NCBI GenBank assembly: GCA_964355775.1
Contig: CAYHEP010000005.1
Span: forward strand, 1-32,096
DNA from: JBBTSB01 sp964355775
GTDB taxonomy: Bacteria > Patescibacteriota > Minisyncoccia > 2-02-FULL-40-12 > IGHO2-01-FULL-4-A
Reading direction: 5' to 3'
Length of the DNA stretch: 32,096 nt
Shown: piece after piece, positions 16,177 through 23,897 of the stretch
Layout: every line of letters begins with the position of its first letter
How positions within the stretch are numbered: the stretch's first letter is position 1
Made by a program: the position numbers and the translations under genes
Notes under the pieces: model-generated
What the model was told of the DNA's origin: nothing
The model's database searches: none
The model's input: the letters and a program-made list of their open reading frames with translations, nothing else

Positions 16177-17296
16177 TATAGAATGGGACGATTTTTGGCT
16201 GTCAATCAAACTGCAGTTTTTGCCGTGGAAATGGAAACAGGGGAACGCAACAAAAAATCTAGAGGAAGCACTCAAGCAAAGATTACGCAAGAAGCATGTC
16301 TTTTTATACGAAACGGGGCGAACTGGACTTGAGATGATTTTAAAAGCAAGCGGAATTGGAGCGGGCGATGAAGTGCTTTTGCAGGCATTTACCTGTGTTG
16401 CGGTACCCAATGCCGTGTTGTGGACGGGAGCAAAGCCCGTCTATGTGGATTGCCGTGAAGACAATGCTACGATATCAGTTGAGGATTTTAAGCAAAAAAT
16501 CACCTCACGATGCAAAGCGGTAATCGTACAGCATACGTATGGCGTGATGGCTGATGTCGAGGCAATTTCGGCAATCGTGCGCGAGCACCGACTGCTTGTT
16601 ATCGAGGACTGTGCGCATGGTTTGTCGATGCAAGGCAAGCTGGGATTTTTCAGTTTCGGCAGAGATAAAGCAATCTCATCCGTCTTTGGCGGAGCGGTTG
16701 CCACAGACGACGATACTTTGGCTGAGAACATGCGCACGGCACATGCTCGATTGCCACACGCTTCATGCTGGTGGATCGGCCGTCAATTGAAATATGTCGG
16801 CAACATCTCTCTGGCGCGGGCGACATTTGACTGGTTCGGTCTTGGACGTGTTCTGTTGATAATTACCAAGCTGTTTGCAACAAAACCGGTAACTGACGGA
16901 GAAAAAGTTTCGCATAAGCCGCATTTTCTCGGCAAGCAAATGCCAAATGCACTCGCCGAGCTCGCTCTGCATCAGCTAGCCAAGCTTGATCGCTTTGATG
17001 AACATCGCCGGAAAATCGTTTCGATGTATAAACAGAATTTTCCAGATGGTTTTGGAATTTTAAGATTTGCGTTACGCGCTAAAATATCTGTTAAAAAAGA
17101 AATATTTCTCGGTGATTGGTATACAACTGCCATCGCCCCCGCCGGAGTTTCCTACAAAGCGATTGGCTATGATCCCGCGACATGTCCCGTAGCGGAGCAA
17201 ATGGCAGGAAATATGATCAACCTTCCAACGGATATCCACATAACCACGCATGATGCAGATCGAATCATACAATTTATCAAAAGAAATTTGGGATAA
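16145..17296 (+). CDS. DegT/DnrJ/EryC1/StrS family PLP aminotransferase
   Basis: A 383-residue fold-type I PLP enzyme. The Schiff-base lysine is Lys175 in FSFGRDKAISSVFGGAV and the pyridine-nitrogen aspartate is Asp155 in VIEDCAHGLSMQG. The N-terminal YETGRTGLEMILKASGIGAGDEVLLQAFTC block is typical. Members transfer an amino group from glutamate to nucleotide-linked keto sugars, though this one has an extra central segment (about residues 205-245) of hydrophobic character. It overlaps both neighbours (32 and 47 bases). With a FemX ligase next to it, it may supply an amino sugar or an amino group for wall material. The substrate is unknown. Confidence 0.85.
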   Translation: MKTIFTALAPNIEWDDFWLSIKLQFLPWKWKQGNATKNLEEALKQRLRKKHVFLYETGRTGLEMILKASGIGAGDEVLLQAFTCVAVPNAVLWTGAKPVYVDCREDNATISVEDFKQKITSRCKAVIVQHTYGVMADVEAISAIVREHRLLVIEDCAHGLSMQGKLGFFSFGRDKAISSVFGGAVATDDDTLAENMRTAHARLPHASCWWIGRQLKYVGNISLARATFDWFGLGRVLLIITKLFATKPVTDGEKVSHKPHFLGKQMPNALAELALHQLAKLDRFDEHRRKIVSMYKQNFPDGFGILRFALRAKISVKKEIFLGDWYTTAIAPAGVSYKAIGYDPATCPVAEQMAGNMINLPTDIHITTHDADRIIQFIKRNLG

Positions 17297-18221
17297 GCGC
17301 CTTGCTAAGCTTCAACCACATACGTTTTTACAGTCATGGGAGTGGGGCGAATTCCATGAGGCGTTGGGATATAAAATCTGGCATCTTCCAGAGCTCGTTT
17401 TGGTGATCAAGATCGTTGCTCGTAGGGGAACCTATTTGCTGGTACCGCATATGGTTGTTCCGATGTCAGTTTTAATTTTCGATAAATTAAAAACAATTGC
17501 TGTTGAAGAGAACTGTGATTTTATTCGCATCTGCCCGTTAATGCCGGATACGATTGAAAATAGGATGCTTTTTACAAACTTAAAGTTCAAAAATGCGCCA
17601 ATCCATGCCCACACGGAGCTATCGTGGGTGTTGGACATTGAGCCAAGTGAAGATGAGCTTTTACGAGCTATGCGCAAAACTACGCGTTACTCGATCAGAA
17701 AAGCTGAAACCGATGGTGTTGCCATACGCACCAGCGACAAACTGGAAGATATTGAACTTTTTTGGGAGCTTCATTTGGCGACAGTCAACCGCCACGGTTT
17801 TGTTCCGTTTTCAAAAGAATTTATCGCAAAGGAATTCAAAGTATTTCAAAAATACGGCAATGCGTTACTGTTGTTCGCGTATGTACAGGGGAAAGTCACG
17901 TCATCCGCGATGATTATTTTTGCCAACGGCACAGCATCATATCATCACGGTGCATCTTATGCGGAACATCCAACCGCATCTTACCTCCTGCAGTGGCATG
18001 CTATACGTGAGGCAAGACGTAGGGGATGCAGATGGTATAATTTTTGGGGAATCTCACCGCCGGATAAGCCAAATCATCCATGGGCGGGATTGACGAGATT
18101 CAAGCAGGGTTTTGGTGGGGAGAGCGAGGAGTATGTTCATGCGCAGGATTTGCCGCTGACGCCTCGATATTGGATTACCTATATTGTAGAAACAATCAGA
18201 AAGCGCATACGGCATCTATGA
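17250..18221 (+). CDS. FemX/FemAB-type peptidoglycan interpeptide ligase
   Basis: Transfers an amino acid from aminoacyl-tRNA to the stem peptide of a peptidoglycan precursor. The 323-residue protein has the two GNAT-like subdomains. N-terminal FLQSWEWGEFHEALGYKIWHL is the family hallmark; the second half has KTTRYSIRKAETDGV and ASYHHGASYAEHPTASYLLQWHAIREARRRGCRWYNFWGI. The start at 17250 (or 17253) is needed to keep the hallmark and produces a 47-base overlap with the aminotransferase. Its TGA overlaps the next ATG. The amino acid added cannot be told from sequence. Confidence 0.88.
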   Translation: MMQIESYNLSKEIWDKRLAKLQPHTFLQSWEWGEFHEALGYKIWHLPELVLVIKIVARRGTYLLVPHMVVPMSVLIFDKLKTIAVEENCDFIRICPLMPDTIENRMLFTNLKFKNAPIHAHTELSWVLDIEPSEDELLRAMRKTTRYSIRKAETDGVAIRTSDKLEDIELFWELHLATVNRHGFVPFSKEFIAKEFKVFQKYGNALLLFAYVQGKVTSSAMIIFANGTASYHHGASYAEHPTASYLLQWHAIREARRRGCRWYNFWGISPPDKPNHPWAGLTRFKQGFGGESEEYVHAQDLPLTPRYWITYIVETIRKRIRHL

Positions 18222-19033
18222 AATCGCGTCATGCAAAAAATTATCGTGATGAGATAGATGAGCGAAAGCGAAAGCAAGCGAAAACGCGCAGGTTTCGTTT
18301 GGTTATCGTGTGCAGTATGGCGGCAGTCGGAACCGTCGTGCTTTTGTTTTACGCCCACCTTTTTGATATTCGAACGATTGATGTTCAAAGTCCGTCATTA
18401 ATTCCTGCGGATGAAGTGCGACAGGTTGTTTTGGAAACGCTTAACCGGCGTGTATTGGGAATTTCGCGAAAAAACAACAGTATTCTTTTCTCCGTCAATA
18501 CGCTTGTACCAATATTGCAAAAAACATTTCCTCGTATTGAAAGTGTGGAAATACGCAAGAAGTCAGTGCATGAGCTCATTGTCACGGTTAAAGAACGGAA
18601 CCCCTCGGGACTATGGTGCTTACCATTACTTTTATCATGTATGTACTACGACAATGCGGGAATCGCGTTTGCGAATGTGGCATCATCGTCAGGATATCTT
18701 TTTGTTCCCGTGATTGACGAACGCGCCCGTACCGTTACACTTGGTGAAATCGTTGCACCGTTATCGTTACGCTCTAATTTTCTTGAGATAAAAAAAAATC
18801 TTCAGTTCGCACATATCAATGTAGCAAGCTTTTTTATACCGAATGACTCGTATAATGAATTTCATGTTCGCACAAGCGAGGGTTGGAGTATTTACTACCG
18901 CACTGATACAAACCTGAACCATCAAACTGAAAGTCTGCTGGCATTGATCAAGGAGAAGTTTTCATCGCCCGCGTTGCGATCAAGGCTAGAATACATCGAC
19001 CTTAGAATAGACGATAGGATTTACTATAAGTGA
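18218..19033 (+). CDS. ftsQ: FtsQ/DivIB-like cell division protein
   Basis: A 271-residue bitopic protein: a basic cytoplasmic tail (residues 1-26), one transmembrane helix (about 27-47), then a POTRA-like domain starting FDIRTIDVQSPSLIPADEVRQVV and containing PRIESVEIRKKSVHELIVTVKERNPSGLWC, typical of FtsQ. FtsQ links early and late divisome parts. The POTRA core is clear; the beta domain after it is divergent. The frame is open upstream to 18080 inside femX, but the ATG in the ATGA overlap at 18218 gives the normal topology. Its end overlaps the convergent glycosyltransferase by 10 bases. Confidence 0.75.
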   Translation: MKSRHAKNYRDEIDERKRKQAKTRRFRLVIVCSMAAVGTVVLLFYAHLFDIRTIDVQSPSLIPADEVRQVVLETLNRRVLGISRKNNSILFSVNTLVPILQKTFPRIESVEIRKKSVHELIVTVKERNPSGLWCLPLLLSCMYYDNAGIAFANVASSSGYLFVPVIDERARTVTLGEIVAPLSLRSNFLEIKKNLQFAHINVASFFIPNDSYNEFHVRTSEGWSIYYRTDTNLNHQTESLLALIKEKFSSPALRSRLEYIDLRIDDRIYYK

Positions 19034-20736
19034 TAAATAAATATTGAGTTACCGATTACCGTAACAGCATTGTTTGAATAGAGCCAAGCGTATTTAGTGT
19101 TGTAATTGTTCATGAGAAATGTTGCGGAAACAGCGATCCAACCATCACTGGTATTTCGTGCGAGAAAATCCTCCTTGCTCTTGTATGTATCAACGGTTGT
19201 CCACGTAAAACGACTTCCTAGGTAGTATGTTTGGTCAGCCCAACCGAAATAATCAAGGTCAATCTTATGAATCTCATGATCTCTAATCCAATCCGCAAGC
19301 CGACGCAAATCCTGTCCCCAGTCGAGGTTGGAGTCTACGACATAGCGATATCCACCTGAAGGACCACCGACTGTTTGGTTAAAGTAGGTCAAATAATAAG
19401 GAAAGACACGAAGATTTTCAAATAGAAACCACGCAAGCAAAACAGGAACTGTAAACAAAATTCGTTTGGGCAATTTAATAATTTGCCCCGCCACCAGCAT
19501 GATCATAAACGGATATACCGGTAAAAGATGTCGTATTCCGATATTCAGCGTGCTATGGATACTTATACCCCAATAAATACCGAGCCACAACAGCATTGCG
19601 ATTTCATCAAAATTATCGTGAAGCCATGGACGTAAATTTTGAAACCTGAAACCTGAAACCTGAAACTTTGTAATTGCCAGCACTATGGCAATTACAAGTA
19701 GCACAAGCCACGGTAGTGGTTCTTTTATCAAATATACAAAAGGGAAATAGGAGGGACCGGCAGCGAGCGTCACGTTTCCACGAAAGTAGACCGTATTACC
19801 TCCGGCCGATCTTTGCATTACCATGAGTAAACCCAGTCCATATTGTCCAGTAGCACGAATAAATGGTTTATCAGACATCCAGAGTATAGTCTTTTGCAGA
19901 GGTCCACGCTCTTGGTAGGAAAGAATCTTTTCCGTGTCAGCCCGTTGACGATCGGGTGGATAGTTGAAAACATGAAAAAAATAGACTGGCCACACGACTA
20001 CGACAAACCCAAAAAGCATCACCAAAAAAGTTCTGCCAAGAGTCCTCCAACTCCATATAAGCGCGAGAAGAATAAAAAATGGTATAAGAAGAATCGTGGA
20101 AAACTTCATCAGCAACGCGATACCGAATGTTACCGTCGCGAACCAGAAGTTTCGCCTCGAGGATTCCTTTAAATATTGGACAAAATAATACGTTGCGAGT
20201 AAAACACCTGTAAGCGCAGCCATGTCGGTTGTCACAAATCTCGCGTGCGCCATGATTGTCGGCGAAAATACAAAAAGAATCAGTGCCAGAAATGCGGCAT
20301 GATTTCCGTACCGCTCCCGTGTCCAACGAAATAAAAATATAGCAGACACAGCGAATAAAAGTAGCATCGCTATTTTTACAGCATGAGTTATCAGATTAGC
20401 GTTATTTCCAGAATTGTATATCAATTTGCGCCCGAATTCCCATTGGCCATTGTTATCGGTTGTCCACGATTGTGAATCAAACGCGCCATTTTTTAGATTT
20501 AAAAACAGGAGCGGGATACCCGCCAAATCCTTCGCAAGCGGCGGATGCTCCGGATTGAGTCGCATGTCCTGCTTTACGACATATGAATATCCGGCACCGA
20601 TGTGCGGGTCTTCGTCGACAACAATTACATCATTCCAAGAGCTTGCGGTAGCAAGCACGAGAGCAACAAAAATAATAAGTCCGGCGAGGCTAGTTTCCCG
20701 ATTCCAATGACGAGGATGCTGGAAGATTTTTTTCAT
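19024..20736 (-). CDS. GT-C membrane glycosyltransferase (PMT/ArnT-like)
   Basis: A 570-residue polytopic enzyme of the dolichyl-phosphate-mannose-protein mannosyltransferase superfamily, which uses polyprenyl-phosphate sugars outside the membrane. After the first helix (about 17-33) the catalytic loop has VVDEDPHIGAGYSYV with acidic residues at 41-43, then RLNPEHPPLAKDLAGIPLL. About ten further helices follow, and a C-terminal soluble region with SNLDWGQDLRRLADWIRDHEI. A heptamer repeat inserted in frame gives FQVSGFRFQ near residue 360. The first 47 bases overlap the preceding reverse-strand gene. The acceptor (protein or glycolipid) is unknown. Confidence 0.82.
   Translation of the reverse strand: MKKIFQHPRHWNRETSLAGLIIFVALVLATASSWNDVIVVDEDPHIGAGYSYVVKQDMRLNPEHPPLAKDLAGIPLLFLNLKNGAFDSQSWTTDNNGQWEFGRKLIYNSGNNANLITHAVKIAMLLLFAVSAIFLFRWTRERYGNHAAFLALILFVFSPTIMAHARFVTTDMAALTGVLLATYYFVQYLKESSRRNFWFATVTFGIALLMKFSTILLIPFFILLALIWSWRTLGRTFLVMLFGFVVVVWPVYFFHVFNYPPDRQRADTEKILSYQERGPLQKTILWMSDKPFIRATGQYGLGLLMVMQRSAGGNTVYFRGNVTLAAGPSYFPFVYLIKEPLPWLVLLVIAIVLAITKFQVSGFRFQNLRPWLHDNFDEIAMLLWLGIYWGISIHSTLNIGIRHLLPVYPFMIMLVAGQIIKLPKRILFTVPVLLAWFLFENLRVFPYYLTYFNQTVGGPSGGYRYVVDSNLDWGQDLRRLADWIRDHEIHKIDLDYFGWADQTYYLGSRFTWTTVDTYKSKEDFLARNTSDGWIAVSATFLMNNYNTKYAWLYSNNAVTVIGNSIFIYHL
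19641..19667 (+). repeat. GAAACCT heptamer array inside the glycosyltransferase gene
   Basis: Three perfect GAAACCT copies plus a partial fourth. Read on the coding (-) strand it encodes FQVSGFRFQ without breaking the frame, in a loop between membrane segments. Confidence 0.85.
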
Positions 20737-21730
20737 AATAGCTTAGCGATGTCTGATGTTCATTGAGTGTGATGGCAAGCAAAAGGGCTCCGATTGTTAT
20801 CATAGCTACCGTGGTGCTTTCACGACCGTGGTGCTCGTGGATCACTACCTCGTGCTTGTCGTATATGTTGTACCATTTTTTGCAAAAATCATAAAGCCAC
20901 CACAAAGCTTCGCCAGCGAACACGTACAATACAGGTGTAATAAACACATAGCCAAGAGGGTGCAATGTGCCTAGTATCAACCACGAAAGCAATAAAATAT
21001 GCGAAGGCGGAAAATGCCCATGTGTTCGCTTTGTGATGAAGCACTTCGCTATGCTTCGGATGCCTCCAAAAATAGAAAGCATGGCGACGGGCCAGAAAAG
21101 GTAGGAGATACTTCGCATGTTGAAAAGCACGTTTGAAAATGAAAGTATCGGTCGTACAAATAAACCGGGATCAAAAAAGAAATTTGATATGATCGGAAAT
21201 GCAACCACGACCGCCGTAACCATCATCATGGCAAATCCCCGCATGAGCCGTAGGCGTGCGTGCGCATGGCTATCGCGATGAAATGACAATTCGATAGCTT
21301 CCCATAAAGCAATAATCGATAGTATGACAATCAAAGGCATAAGCCAATATTGCAACGACGTATAAAAACCAGCTCCAATCAGTATTCCGCTGATCGCGAA
21401 ATCAAAAAGCTTGAGCGATGATTTGCCTTTCCAGAAAAAATAAAGTGCCCACACAAGAAGCATCACGCCCGCCACTTCACGAAACCCCGTGCGTGAAATG
21501 AGCGTATGCCATGACGAAGATGCCAAGAGAAATGCGCAAAGCACGGCAATTTCCCAGTTAAACATTTTTCGAATCAACAGGTACATTCCGGGAACGATAA
21601 AAAATCCGAAGATCGGCGTCAGCGCAACCGGATCGCCGAGGCTTTCAAATCGAAACACAAACGCCACGAGCATAATGATGATAATTGCAAACCATTCAGT
21701 CCGTTTCAGTGTATGGAAGTGATGAGGCAT
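20690..21730 (-). CDS. GT-C-like membrane protein lacking the catalytic first loop
   Basis: A 346-residue protein with about nine hydrophobic segments, related to PMT/ArnT-like glycosyltransferases. The N-terminal helix ends FRFESLGDP, where such enzymes continue into a first extracytoplasmic loop with an Asp-Glu motif and a second helix. Here it runs straight into LTPIFGFFIVPGMYLLIRKMF, the usual helix 3 region, followed by the expected LLASSSWHTLISRTGFREV. The catalytic loop of roughly 60-80 residues thus seems lost in frame. It may be a non-catalytic partner, a decayed gene, or a flippase-like relative. It is joined to the intact enzyme downstream by a 47-base overlap. A -10 box lies 6 bases before its ATG. 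Confidence 0.65.
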   Translation of the reverse strand: MPHHFHTLKRTEWFAIIIIMLVAFVFRFESLGDPVALTPIFGFFIVPGMYLLIRKMFNWEIAVLCAFLLASSSWHTLISRTGFREVAGVMLLVWALYFFWKGKSSLKLFDFAISGILIGAGFYTSLQYWLMPLIVILSIIALWEAIELSFHRDSHAHARLRLMRGFAMMMVTAVVVAFPIISNFFFDPGLFVRPILSFSNVLFNMRSISYLFWPVAMLSIFGGIRSIAKCFITKRTHGHFPPSHILLLSWLILGTLHPLGYVFITPVLYVFAGEALWWLYDFCKKWYNIYDKHEVVIHEHHGRESTTVAMITIGALLLAITLNEHQTSLSYYEKNLPASSSLESGN

Positions 21731-21736
21731 GAGTAT

Positions 21737-21742
21737 AGTATA
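21737..21742 (-). promoter_or_regulatory. -10 box for the reverse-strand glycosyltransferase pair
   Basis: TATACT on the reverse strand, 6 bases before the ATG (21730). The -35 match is weak (TTTAGT, 17 bases up). It is divergent from the promoter at 21788, leaving a 92-base shared intergenic region. Confidence 0.45.
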
Positions 21743-21787
21743 AACTCTAATATCTAAATACTAAACACCAACCTATCAACACCCCCC

Positions 21788-21816
21788 TTGTGTATTCTAC
21801 TTTAGTATGCTAAAGT
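21788..21816 (+). promoter_or_regulatory. promoter with palindromic operator of the YerC-like gene
   Basis: TTGTGT (21788-21793), a 17-base spacer and TAAAGT (21811-21816) with an extended TGC. The palindrome ACTTTAG-TATG-CTAAAGT (21799-21816) covers the spacer end and the -10, the expected place for an autorepressor site. ATG follows 6 bases after the -10. Confidence 0.7.
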
Positions 21817-21822
21817 GCCCTC

Positions 21823-22140
21823 ATGACATGGAACAACAAGCAAACAAATGAGCTTTTTGGGGCTATTTTACAGCTCAAAACGACCGACGAGGCACGGCGT
21901 TTTTTCCGTGATTTGCTCACCGAAGACGAACTTAAAGAATTCGGCAACCGCTGGCTCGCCGCCCGTCTGCTTTCGAGAGGCGTTTCCTATACCAAAATCG
22001 AAGACCGTACCCGTTTGAGTTCGGCCACCATCGCCCGCGTCTCCAAGTGGCTGAATAACGGCATGGATGGATACAAACTTATGTTAAATAGAATTTCCCA
22101 TCACACCCACGCTTCACCTGTCAGGAAAGGCGTGGTTTGA
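21823..22140 (+). CDS. TrpR-fold regulator, YerC/YecD-like
   Basis: A 105-residue all-helical DNA-binding protein of the TrpR superfamily. The core runs from ELFGAILQLKTTDEARRFFRDLLTEDELKEFGNRW (helices A-C) to the helix-turn-helix VSYTKIEDRTRLSSATIARVSKWLNNGMDGY. The ligand-binding residues of true TrpR are not obvious, which fits the YerC/YecD branch, whose role is poorly known. It is a lone gene with its own palindrome-bearing promoter and terminator, and no Shine-Dalgarno site. A paralogue lies at 24651. Confidence 0.85.
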   Translation: MTWNNKQTNELFGAILQLKTTDEARRFFRDLLTEDELKEFGNRWLAARLLSRGVSYTKIEDRTRLSSATIARVSKWLNNGMDGYKLMLNRISHHTHASPVRKGVV

Positions 22141-22167
22141 TTTGATTAATCTTTGAAATGAGCCCAC

Positions 22168-22192
22168 CCCCTTCCCGACAGGAAGGGGTTTT
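22168..22192 (+). terminator. intrinsic terminator after the YerC-like gene
   Basis: CCCCTTCC (22168-22175), loop CGACA, GGAAGGGG (22181-22188), then TTTT. It isolates the regulator from the AstE/AspA-like gene. Confidence 0.85.
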
Positions 22193-22234
22193 CCGTTTGG
22201 AAAACTTTATCGTTCTTTCAGAAAGGATGTTCGC

Positions 22235-22951
22235 GTGAAAAAGCAGAAGATTCTTTTTCTGGCATCAACGCATGGCGACGAGGGTTTTTCAGTCCCAGTG
22301 TTGCAAGCACTTGAAAAGAAATATGCTCGCGATTTTTCCTGGTTAATTGCCAATGAACGCGCGCGAGAACGGAATGTGCGTTTTACGGAAGTTGATCTCA
22401 ATAGGTCTGCCCCGGGCGATCCAATGTCGCCGCTCTACGAAGTCCGTCGTGCCTACGAATTGATGCAAATTGCGAAGTCATACGATTTCGTGATTGACAT
22501 CCACGGAACGACGGCGATTTCGGGAATTTACGCGATCATTTGCAACCCCACGCCCATCAACATCGCCTTTGCGGCATGTTTGCCCGTTACCAATGTGGTG
22601 ATCTGGACGGACAAGACGGTTCAACAGTCAGGACCGCTCACACAATTCGTATCTTCAGGGCTCGAGATTGAATGTGGACCCAAAAATGCTCCTGAAATCG
22701 CGTCCGAGCTCAAAATCGTTCTGACAAAGATTATCAAGGAGGGGTTGAATATTAATTACGCCAAGAACCAACGATGGTACCGTGTATATGGCACGTTGCC
22801 AAAGGGATTCAGCGGAGCCGGAGATCTTCGGTACTTTCAGGAAACATCGGTTAGCGGGGAAACGTTTTTTCCCTTGCTCATGGGCCAGTATCACAACGTG
22901 CTTTGCTACAAAATGGAGCGTGTTGACTTCAACAAGTTCTGTCTGTTCTAA
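22235..22951 (+). CDS. AstE/AspA-type zinc hydrolase (succinylglutamate desuccinylase/aspartoacylase family)
   Basis: A 238-residue M14-like zinc amidase that cleaves N-acyl amino acids or related amides. Zinc ligands are His13 and Glu16 in THGDE and His90 in DIHGT; the catalytic glutamate is Glu146 in LEIECGP; DLNR (54-57) is the substrate-binding motif. It is shorter than characterised enzymes (about 310-340) in the C-terminal part. The start is GTG at 22235 with AGAAAGGA upstream. A small zinc-binding-like protein follows after about 40 bases. Its location with no arginine or aspartate catabolic genes leaves the substrate open. Confidence 0.82.
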   Translation: MKKQKILFLASTHGDEGFSVPVLQALEKKYARDFSWLIANERARERNVRFTEVDLNRSAPGDPMSPLYEVRRAYELMQIAKSYDFVIDIHGTTAISGIYAIICNPTPINIAFAACLPVTNVVIWTDKTVQQSGPLTQFVSSGLEIECGPKNAPEIASELKIVLTKIIKEGLNINYAKNQRWYRVYGTLPKGFSGAGDLRYFQETSVSGETFFPLLMGQYHNVLCYKMERVDFNKFCLF

Positions 22952-22992
22952 AACTCTTGCGAAATCCAAAGGTTCTTTGAAAGGAGGAATCA

Positions 22993-23214
22993 ATGGAATT
23001 CGAGATCATTCACAAGTTTATCCGTGAGATACAACAGCTCATTATGGATCGTGAGGCCGGTCTGGAAACTCGCGATCAGATCCTCGAAACACTTGATGAG
23101 TTGCTCGATGTAGCTCAAGGCACGATTCGCAAACTCCGTTTATCTCGATGCCCGCGTTGCATGCACGAGATCGTCAATCGTTCGTGTGCCTGCGCGGGAC
23201 ACGGTGGAGGATAG
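22993..23214 (+). CDS. 73-residue protein with C-terminal Cys cluster
   Basis: Not recognised as a family. Residues 1-52 are predicted helical (IIHKFIREIQQLIMDREAGLETRDQILETLDELLDVA), and the C-terminus has CPRC and CAC, a C-x2-C-x9-C-x-C pattern that could bind one zinc ion. It is preceded by an almost ideal site, AAAGGAGG, 5 bases before the ATG. It is likely co-transcribed with the metallohydrolase just upstream. A hairpin lies 12 bases after its stop. Confidence 0.6.
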   Translation: MEFEIIHKFIREIQQLIMDREAGLETRDQILETLDELLDVAQGTIRKLRLSRCPRCMHEIVNRSCACAGHGGG

Positions 23215-23226
23215 TACTAAGGGTTT

Positions 23227-23249
23227 GCCAGTTGTCCCTAACAACTGGC
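23227..23249 (+). terminator. hairpin, possible terminator
   Basis: A perfect 9-bp stem, GCCAGTTGT (23227-23235) with ACAACTGGC (23241-23249), loop CCCTA. The downstream flank is only moderately T-rich, so it may instead protect a 3' end. Confidence 0.45.
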
Positions 23250-23279
23250 GCAGTTATTTAAATCTGTTATTTTTATATC

Positions 23280-23897
23280 ATGATTCCAAAAATCATTGCC
23301 ATTGCCGGAGGATCGGGGTCGGGGAAATCCACGGTGGCTTTTGCTTTGAAAGACAAATATCCCGACAAGATCAGCATTGTGCATCTTGATGACTATCAGT
23401 TGCATGGCGAAAATCGCTCCAAAGTACCATTTCTTGATGGTATTCGAAATTGGGATCATCCGGACGTGATTGATTGGTGGTCGCTCATCACGGATCTCAA
23501 AAAACTCAAAGCTGGTGAGTCTATTTCAATCATGAGCAAAAATGAGCGTTTAGTACCGAGAAAGAAAAAAGACAATGCTGAAACACCTACGCCTCGCTTG
23601 CCACTGACTATTGATCCGAATGAAGTCATTATTTTGGAGGGTTATTTGAGTTTATATAATACCGAGGTGCGAAAACTGATAGATCATAGTTTTTATCTTG
23701 AAGCGGTACACGACACGCGTATCAAGCGTCGCACGAATTTTTTAAATCCCGATTACGAACAAAAGGTCCTCAAACCGATGCATGAGCAATACGTGGAGCC
23801 GACGAAAAAGTTTGCAGATCAGATCATCGATGTTTCGTCTGTTGACATCAATTCAGTAGTCGCTATAATTGAGAAATCATGGCAAATACAACGCTGA
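23280..23897 (+). CDS. uridine kinase-type P-loop phosphotransferase
   Basis: A 205-residue protein of the uridine kinase/phosphoribulokinase superfamily. Walker A is GGSGSGKS (residues 10-17); HLDDYQL follows beta strand 2 as in uridine kinase; NWDHPDVIDWW matches the substrate region of the family; VIILEGYLSLYN is the Walker B-like strand; R-rich DTRIKRRTNF is the lid. Phosphorylation of uridine/cytidine by ATP (or GTP) is the most likely reaction, but the specificity residues cannot be judged from sequence alone. Its last codons contain a consensus promoter for the next gene, which it overlaps by 19 bases. Confidence 0.8.
   Translation: MIPKIIAIAGGSGSGKSTVAFALKDKYPDKISIVHLDDYQLHGENRSKVPFLDGIRNWDHPDVIDWWSLITDLKKLKAGESISIMSKNERLVPRKKKDNAETPTPRLPLTIDPNEVIILEGYLSLYNTEVRKLIDHSFYLEAVHDTRIKRRTNFLNPDYEQKVLKPMHEQYVEPTKKFADQIIDVSSVDINSVVAIIEKSWQIQR
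23842..23869 (+). promoter_or_regulatory. consensus sigma70 promoter for the 136-residue coiled-coil gene
   Basis: TTGACA (23842-23847), a 16-base spacer and TATAAT (23864-23869), both perfect consensus hexamers, lying inside the 3' end of the kinase gene. The ATG is 9 bases beyond the -10. Confidence 0.75.
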
